Source of the DNA: Tatumella sp. JGM91 | GTDB lineage: Bacteria; Pseudomonadota; Gammaproteobacteria; Enterobacterales; Enterobacteriaceae | Length of the DNA: 52,776 bases | NCBI RefSeq assembly: GCF_018257575.1 | Contig: NZ_JAERJP010000022.1 | Coordinates: forward strand, 1 to 52,776 | Direction of reading: 5' to 3' | Shown here: piece after piece, positions 48,012 to 52,776 of the stretch | Layout: every line of letters begins with the position of its first letter | Position numbering within the stretch: position 1 is the first letter of the stretch | The notes under the pieces: model-generated | Database searches by the model: none | The model's input: the letters and a program-made list of their open reading frames with translations, nothing else | Told to the model about the DNA's origin: nothing | Made by a program: the position numbers and the translations under genes

Positions 48012-48740
48012 ATGACACCGGATATTGTCTCTCTTCGGAGAATGCGACATGGGGATAATTTTCGCGCAACTTCTTTACGTATGCCGGAAAATATTCAGGG
48101 CCCTGTGATCGGAGTTGATCATGCATGGATGAGCGGGCCTGTATTCCCGCCTCATCACCATGCGGGCCTGTCTGCAGTATCTTATGTATTTCTGGATTCG
48201 GAAACGGGTATAAATAACCGGGATAATATCGGTACCAGTAATTTTATCGCGCCGGGAGGAATGCACTGGACCACCGCTGGCCGGGGAATTATCCATGAGG
48301 AAGTTCCTGCTGAAAGTAACAAAACGGTACATTCTTTACAGATTTTTGTCGGGCTTTCGACCGGCAAGCAGAGTATGCCACCAGAGGCTCTGCCCCTGGA
48401 AGCTTCTGAGATCCCGGTGGTGCGCACAGATAAATACAGTGTACGTATTCCGGCAGGTGATTTTCAGGGGATCAAATCCCCGCTGTTACCTCCTGAAGAG
48501 ATCACGATACTGGATATCTCACTGGAGAAGAATGCGGTTATTGAGCTTCCCCTATCCGCTGACCACTGTGCTTTCATTCTCCCTGTCTACGGAGAAGTAA
48601 ATATTGACGGGTTAAAATTTAACCACAATGATTTAAGGGTGCCGGTTTATTCATCACAGGATAAACCAGCAACTCTCTTTGCTGAGGCAACTGAAGAAAA
48701 AACAAAATTTATGTTTTTCTCTGGTCCTCCGCTTTCATAG
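48012..48740 (+). CDS. Pirin family bicupin protein
   Basis: 242 residues. The metal site appears as PPHHHAGLSAVSYVF (His pair) and later GRGIIHEEVP (His, Glu), with GTSNFIAPGGMHWTTAG between them. The second cupin (about 150-240) is degenerate, as usual. Bacterial pirins can act as quercetinases or redox-sensing partners; the substrate here is unknown. It follows the OYE gene by 14 bases with GGAGGAAGG as SD, so the two are cotranscribed. Confidence 0.9.
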   Translation: MTPDIVSLRRMRHGDNFRATSLRMPENIQGPVIGVDHAWMSGPVFPPHHHAGLSAVSYVFLDSETGINNRDNIGTSNFIAPGGMHWTTAGRGIIHEEVPAESNKTVHSLQIFVGLSTGKQSMPPEALPLEASEIPVVRTDKYSVRIPAGDFQGIKSPLLPPEEITILDISLEKNAVIELPLSADHCAFILPVYGEVNIDGLKFNHNDLRVPVYSSQDKPATLFAEATEEKTKFMFFSGPPLS

Positions 48741-48759
48741 AACTCAAGAGGAGTCGATG

Positions 48760-49347
48760 ATGTCCTGGAACCGTTTTACTGCAGAAGACTGTGCTCTTTT
48801 ACTTATCGATCATCAGGTCGGTACTATGGGATGGGCGAAATCTTTGCCTTTTGAGGAGCTGAAACGTAATGCATTAATGCTTGCTAAAACAGCCAAAATT
48901 CTGAATATCCCTGTTGTTCTGACCTCCAGCATGGAGGAATATGATCAGGGGCCATTATTCAGTGAGCTGGCCTCTGTTCTGCCTGACGAATTCGCGGCAC
49001 GCATTAAGCGTGCCGGCATCGTCAACGCGATGGATGATGAAAATTTCTCACAGGCAGTGAAATCACTGGGCCGTAAAAAATTAATCCTCGCTGGTGTTAC
49101 TAATGATGTATGCACCGTTTATCCGGCACTGAGTCTGGCCGGTGATGGCTACGAGGTTCAGGTTGTAGCCGATGCCGGAGCTTCGCCGACAAAATTCGCT
49201 GATGATATTGCTCTGCGCCGGATGGAAAAAAATGGAGTAACGCTAACCAGCACCAATCAGGTTATCGCTGAACTTGTTGGTACCTGGGCATCACCTGAAG
49301 GTATGAAAATTGTTCAGGAAGTTGTAATGCCTGCATTGCAGGGATAA
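48760..49347 (+). CDS. Isochorismatase-like cysteine hydrolase (YcaC-like)
   Basis: 195 residues from the second of two adjacent ATGs (48757/48760); AGGAG lies six bases before 48760. Catalytic triad: Asp in ALLLIDHQVG, Lys in LGRKKLILAG and Cys in VTNDVCTVYPAL. SLAGDGYEVQVVADA and the ASPTKFADDIALRRME region follow YcaC-type hydrolases, which act on unknown amides. Seventeen to twenty bases separate it from the pirin gene. Confidence 0.9.
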   Translation: MSWNRFTAEDCALLLIDHQVGTMGWAKSLPFEELKRNALMLAKTAKILNIPVVLTSSMEEYDQGPLFSELASVLPDEFAARIKRAGIVNAMDDENFSQAVKSLGRKKLILAGVTNDVCTVYPALSLAGDGYEVQVVADAGASPTKFADDIALRRMEKNGVTLTSTNQVIAELVGTWASPEGMKIVQEVVMPALQG

Positions 49348-49351
49348 TACA

Positions 49352-49382
49352 TATCCCCTTCTGCTGCCAGTAGTCGGGGATA
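49352..49382 (+). promoter_or_regulatory. Inverted repeat between isochorismatase and DUF924 genes
   Basis: TATCCCC (49352-49358) and GGGGATA (49376-49382) form a 7-base stem. No T-run follows, so it may be an mRNA processing or stabilising hairpin within the operon. Confidence 0.4.
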
Positions 49383-49409
49383 ATTCATCATCCTATAGAG
49401 GCATTTCTG

Positions 49410-49964
49410 ATGGCTACAAATAGATTGCCTGAATATCGGGACATCCTGGACTTCTGGTTTTTTTCCGAAAATAAACACCTCTGGTTCAAAAAAAATGATT
49501 ATTTTGATCTGCTAATAAGAAAGCGGTTTTATCCTATCTGGATATCTGCCTGTCATGGAGAGTTATTTTCATGGCGGAGAAATGCCGGAGGCAGGCTGGC
49601 AGAAATAATTATACTGGATCAGTTTTCTCGAAATCTGAATCGGGGTTCAGGCAAAGCATACAGTCAGGATGGAATGGCGCTGATTCTTTCTCAGGAACTT
49701 GTTTCATCAAACATATGGGATGATCTGAACAGTGAGGAAAAAGCTATATCGTTGTTGCCATGGATGCATTCGGAATCACTGGTTATTCATGAAAAAGCTA
49801 AAGAATTATATAAGAGGATCCCTTTAGCAGGCTTCTATGAATATGAACTGAAACACAGTGAAATAATTGAAACTTTCGGAAGGTACCCGCACAGGAACGC
49901 GATCCTCAATCGTGACTCAACCCAGGGTGAATTAACATGGATGAAAAACAACCTTGGATTCTGA
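49410..49964 (+). CDS. DUF924 family protein
   Basis: 184 residues. Typical DUF924 blocks: ILDFWFFSENKHLWFKKND, GGRLAEIIILDQFSRNLNRGS, LLPWMHSES and the end FGRYPHRNAILNRDSTQGE. The fold is all-helical and TPR-like, with no known enzymatic role. Its place inside the redox gene set suggests a supporting function. SD AGAGGC at 49396-49401 is modest. Confidence 0.88.
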   Translation: MATNRLPEYRDILDFWFFSENKHLWFKKNDYFDLLIRKRFYPIWISACHGELFSWRRNAGGRLAEIIILDQFSRNLNRGSGKAYSQDGMALILSQELVSSNIWDDLNSEEKAISLLPWMHSESLVIHEKAKELYKRIPLAGFYEYELKHSEIIETFGRYPHRNAILNRDSTQGELTWMKNNLGF

Positions 49965-50056
49965 TGGTTTCTATATAGCCACCATCACTTTTAATGAATA
50001 CTAATCTGGCCTGTTAATTTATTTTCAGGCGTATATATAAAATCAAAGAGGCTAAT

Positions 50057-50920
50057 ATGACTGTTTTAGTTACAGGAAGCACCGGAACAATTGGTAAAGT
50101 TATTGTAAATAAACTGGCTGAGCAGGGTATTAATGTTCGGGCATTGATGAGAACTAAAAAAGAAGGCCTTTTCCCGGAAACGGTGACAACCGTCACCGGC
50201 GATATGACTTCAGTGTCTGATATGAAAAAAGCACTACAGGGAGTTGATACCTTATTCCTGTTAAATGCAGTTGTTCCGGATGAACTGACTCAGGCACTTA
50301 TCACACTCGATCTTGCGGTTGAGGCCGGTGTTAAAAATATTGTCTATTTCTCAGTGTTTAACCGCGAACATTTTATTAATGTCCCGCATTTTACCTCTAA
50401 ATACACTGTAGAAAAGGCCATTAAAGAAAGTGGTCTTCATGCGACAATCCTTCAGCCAGCCTATTTTTATCAGAATGACTCAATGCTGCAGGAGGCAATT
50501 AAACACTATAATGCTTATCCAATGCCTGTAGGCAACCAGGGAGTCGCGATGGTTGATGCAAGAGATATTGCAGAAGTTGCTGCATTGGAAATCATACAGC
50601 GTGAGCATTCTGAGCAGCCATTGCCTTTAAAAACTATCGAAATCACCGGCCCTGACCTGATTACAGGTGAAAAAGCTGCCGCAGTCTGGAGCTCTGTTTT
50701 AGGAACATCTGTCAGCTATGCGGGAGATGATTTAGATGCTCTGGAAAATATGATGTTGCAGTTTGCTAATGAGACCCTGGCGAGAGATATGAAAATTATG
50801 TTCCGCAGTTTCCAGACAGGGGGTATGAAACCTGCCGCTGATACTGTAAGTAATGTTGAAAGCATTCTGAACAGAAAACTTAAAACCTATCAGGAGTTTA
50901 TTGCTGAGTCAGTGAGATAA
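50057..50920 (+). CDS. NmrA-like NAD(P)-binding protein
   Basis: 287 residues. Atypical SDR: MTVLVTGSTGTIGKVIVNKL (glycine motif), NVRALMRTKKEG (dinucleotide ribose/phosphate), YFSVFNREHF and SGLHATILQPAYFYQN as in NmrA/QOR2-like proteins. These bind NADP and either reduce quinones or sense redox state. AAAGAGG precedes the ATG. It is the last gene of the set and lies 92 bases after DUF924. Confidence 0.9.
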   Translation: MTVLVTGSTGTIGKVIVNKLAEQGINVRALMRTKKEGLFPETVTTVTGDMTSVSDMKKALQGVDTLFLLNAVVPDELTQALITLDLAVEAGVKNIVYFSVFNREHFINVPHFTSKYTVEKAIKESGLHATILQPAYFYQNDSMLQEAIKHYNAYPMPVGNQGVAMVDARDIAEVAALEIIQREHSEQPLPLKTIEITGPDLITGEKAAAVWSSVLGTSVSYAGDDLDALENMMLQFANETLARDMKIMFRSFQTGGMKPAADTVSNVESILNRKLKTYQEFIAESVR

Positions 50921-51553
50921 AACATCTGGCGATATGCAAACAGAGAAGAAAGCACGGTTACCCTGGCCCGATGGGTAATCGTGTCCCGGCCCTGTGATTA
51001 TATATTACTCCCTGAGAACTGGTTAAACGTAAGTGGCAGGTATCTTTCCGGCAATATCTGCTTTATCTCACTTTCAACCTACGGATAACAGGGGTTCCGA
51101 TTAACGCCATTAACAAACATTGCCAGCCACATTCTCCCGGCCTCGCTGTAGCATGGTGTCTTCATTATACTGGTTATGGTAACGACGGCTCTGCGTACAC
51201 TCCCTGAAGTTCAGTATGATGAAACTGTATGTTCCTATGCTCAGCACGTCTGAAAACGCGTCCGTACCGTTGATGAGAAACATTCACCGACTGGTCAGGC
51301 ACATAGTCTGGTCTTTTTATAGATATCTGCAGCGATAAAACAGCAGGCAACGATTTTTTCCTGTACAGATTTTTATCTGGCTGTGACTGTGGCAGGTATA
51401 GTATGTGTTTTTATCATGGTATTACAGTAATTGATAAAATAGAATCCCGTAATCAGCAAAGCGTAACTGATTAGCTGATTATAGGTTACTGTTCAACTAC
51501 TCTTTTTAAAAGAGCGGACACCCTGATAAGAATGTTTATTCAGTATTGGTTTA
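50921..51553. other. 633-base gap before the LysR gene
   Basis: A hairpin at about 50956-50980 (GGTTACCC / GGGTAATC) may end the upstream operon. A reading frame of about 40 codons around 51216-51340 (MMKLYVPMLSTSEN...) is open, but it has no SD and matches nothing I recognise. The rest resembles gene debris, and part should be the LysR promoter. Confidence 0.4.
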
Positions 51554-52453
51554 ATGACTATGAAAAATTACCTAAGTGATATGGCGCTTTTTGTCGAAGT
51601 GGTGAAAGCAAAAGGGTTCAGGAAAGCTGCAGAAATTACAGGTGTTCCAGGCTCAACGCTATCCCGCCGCATAAGTGTACTCGAAAAATCGACAGGGTTA
51701 AGATTGCTTAACAGAACTACGCGGAAGATCGAATTAACAGAGGCAGGACAAGTTTATTTTGACCGGTGTAAACGGATTGTGAATGAGGCACAGCTTGCCC
51801 ATGAACAATTAGGCAGCATTTTAGCAAAACCCAGCGGTATCCTGAGAGTTTCCTTACCTGTTGACTTCGCTATTATTTATCTCGCGCCACTGGTTACTGA
51901 GTTTGCTGAACTGTATCCGGGTATAACATTTGACTTTGATCTGACCCCGCGAAAAGCTGATCTTATCAGTGACCCCTCAGATATTGCGATACGTATGGGA
52001 GAACCTGAAAATTCGTTACTTATTGCAAGACGTATCGCCACACTGACAGCAAAATTATATACATCTCCTGAATATATTCAGCGTTCAGGTATGCCCGAAT
52101 CCCCCGCGGATCTTCAGCATCATGAGTGTCTCGGAATGCTGAAAACCCGTACCTGGACTCTTTGTTCACCGACAAAAAAAGAAACAGTCCCTGTCAGCGG
52201 TCGATTTTCTTTGAATAATGTGGGGATGATTAAGCGTCTTGTCGTTCTGGGACAGGGGATCATGCTGGTCCCCGAAGAAGTCGTGTCTGACGAGCTGACT
52301 TCCGGGAAAATCATACCTATACTGCCTGAGTGGCACAGCATACCACAGCCCGTATACGCACTTACCGAAACACGCCTGATTCCGGCGAAGACACAGAAAT
52401 TTATAGATTTTATCAAGCTACGGCTTTCACAGAAAACACATCCCGACCGGTAA
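51554..52453 (+). CDS. LysR-family transcriptional regulator
   Basis: 299 residues; the ATG at 51560 is an alternative. The N-terminal winged HTH reads MALFVEVVKAKGFRKAAEIT then GVPGSTLSRRISVLEKSTGL, RLLNRTTRKIELTEAG. The effector domain (about 90-295) is of the subgroup with SDPSDIAIRMGEPENSLLIARRI. Such regulators often control adjacent oxidoreductase genes; here it is not divergent but lies downstream, on the same strand, of the OYE set. The target site is unproven; the dyads at 46823-46915 are one candidate. Confidence 0.93.
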   Translation: MTMKNYLSDMALFVEVVKAKGFRKAAEITGVPGSTLSRRISVLEKSTGLRLLNRTTRKIELTEAGQVYFDRCKRIVNEAQLAHEQLGSILAKPSGILRVSLPVDFAIIYLAPLVTEFAELYPGITFDFDLTPRKADLISDPSDIAIRMGEPENSLLIARRIATLTAKLYTSPEYIQRSGMPESPADLQHHECLGMLKTRTWTLCSPTKKETVPVSGRFSLNNVGMIKRLVVLGQGIMLVPEEVVSDELTSGKIIPILPEWHSIPQPVYALTETRLIPAKTQKFIDFIKLRLSQKTHPDR

Positions 52454-52600
52454 TCTGCGGATGATTGTTCTTACCCGGCAATAACGGAATGCGACTGACT
52501 AAGTAAACGCTTAATTCAGAGGTTACTCACATTAAAATCCCTGTCAGCCTCTATAAATTAATCAGTGATGATAACTGCTTTAACACTTACCCCCTGCCAT

Positions 52601-52700
52601 CACTGTTTAGTACATTACTTCTGGCGCTCAGTGACGGAAATAGGGCAGAATGACGGCAACCGCCGGGGGGCTGATTATCAGTCAGTTACTCACCCTCTGT
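52601..52700 (+). pseudogene. Decayed second copy of the mdtC 3' end
   Basis: CACTGTTTAGTACATTACTT, then CTGGCGCTCAGTGACGG, then GGGGGGCTGATTATCAGTCA align base by base with mdtC at about 46332-46449, with scattered substitutions and one 16-base deletion. Homology is barely visible further left. It has no reading frame and ends where inverted mdtD sequence begins. Confidence 0.88.
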
Positions 52701-52776
52701 CCCCCCCAGCGTCGGGCCAGCCAGCGGCCCCAACTGGCCGGGTAAGGTGACAAATGTCATTGCCGCCATATATTGG
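52701..52776 (-). pseudogene. mdtD: Inverted internal mdtD fragment (continues beyond window)
   Basis: The minus strand reads QYMAAMTFVTLPGQ, then LGPLAGPTLGG, matching E. coli MdtD near residues 131-155. It is opposite in orientation to the mdtD start at 46520 and joins the mdtC relic at a run of seven C. The remainder lies outside the window. Confidence 0.88.

Overview
The window looks like a chromosomal segment of an Enterobacterales bacterium, plausibly an Erwiniaceae-type genus (the genus is a guess). The backbone follows the E. coli/Salmonella order around the his and O-antigen loci: sbcB, plaP, yeeZ, hisLGDCBHAFI, gnd, O-antigen genes, galE, galF, asmA, dcd, udk, yegD, mdtABC. Several E. 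coli genes are missing from this order (yeeY, yegE, alkA, and an intact mdtD), and different accessory genes fill the gaps. All calls come from reading the sequence and recalled protein families; no search was run.

Layout. (1) 1-2.5 kb: one end of a prophage or integrative element (SSB, small overlapping ORFs, an excisionase-like HTH protein, a tyrosine integrase) lying directly upstream of sbcB. (2) 2.6-6.7 kb: sbcB, the putrescine importer plaP with a 57-codon upstream ORF running into its start, and yeeZ. (3) 6.8-14.2 kb: a complete, tightly coupled histidine operon with its His-codon leader and attenuator. (4) 14.3-18.0 kb: a beta-glucoside cassette of an RpiR-type regulator, a PTS IIBC permease and a GH1 phospho-glycosidase whose acid/base Glu is replaced by Gln, as in plant myrosinases. 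(5) 18.2-20.2 kb: an orphan HisJ/ArgT-like binding protein and an AstE/aspartoacylase-like enzyme. (6) 20.5-22.7 kb: A+T-rich DNA with a glycosyltransferase carrying a coiled-coil tail, an IS903-like relic and an IS3-family relic with an expanded 9-bp repeat. (7) 22.8-33.2 kb: gnd, then wbbO-wbbN-glf-wbbM-wzt-wzm in the gene order of the Klebsiella D-galactan I O antigen, a JUMPstart/ops element, galE and galF. (8) 33.5-46.5 kb: asmA, dcd, udk, a PAP2 protein, yegD and mdtABC. (9) 46.5-52.8 kb: mdtD is broken after about 27 homologous codons. It is followed by an OYE-pirin-isochorismatase-DUF924-NmrA gene set and a LysR regulator. At the right edge a decayed copy of the mdtC 3' end abuts an inverted internal piece of mdtD.

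How the genes work together. GalE makes UDP-galactopyranose and Glf converts it to UDP-galactofuranose. WbbO, WbbN and WbbM build the galactan, and Wzm/Wzt export it, with RfaH probably acting at the ops element. The his operon is controlled by attenuation. The PTS/GH1 pair would import and cleave a phosphorylated glucoside. The 47-51 kb genes resemble a redox or electrophile-detoxification set, with a paired dyad upstream that could be a regulator site. The most unusual observations are the GH1 Glu-to-Gln change, the mdtC/mdtD rearrangement scar, the plaP upstream ORF, and the CsrA-like hairpin over the PTS start.
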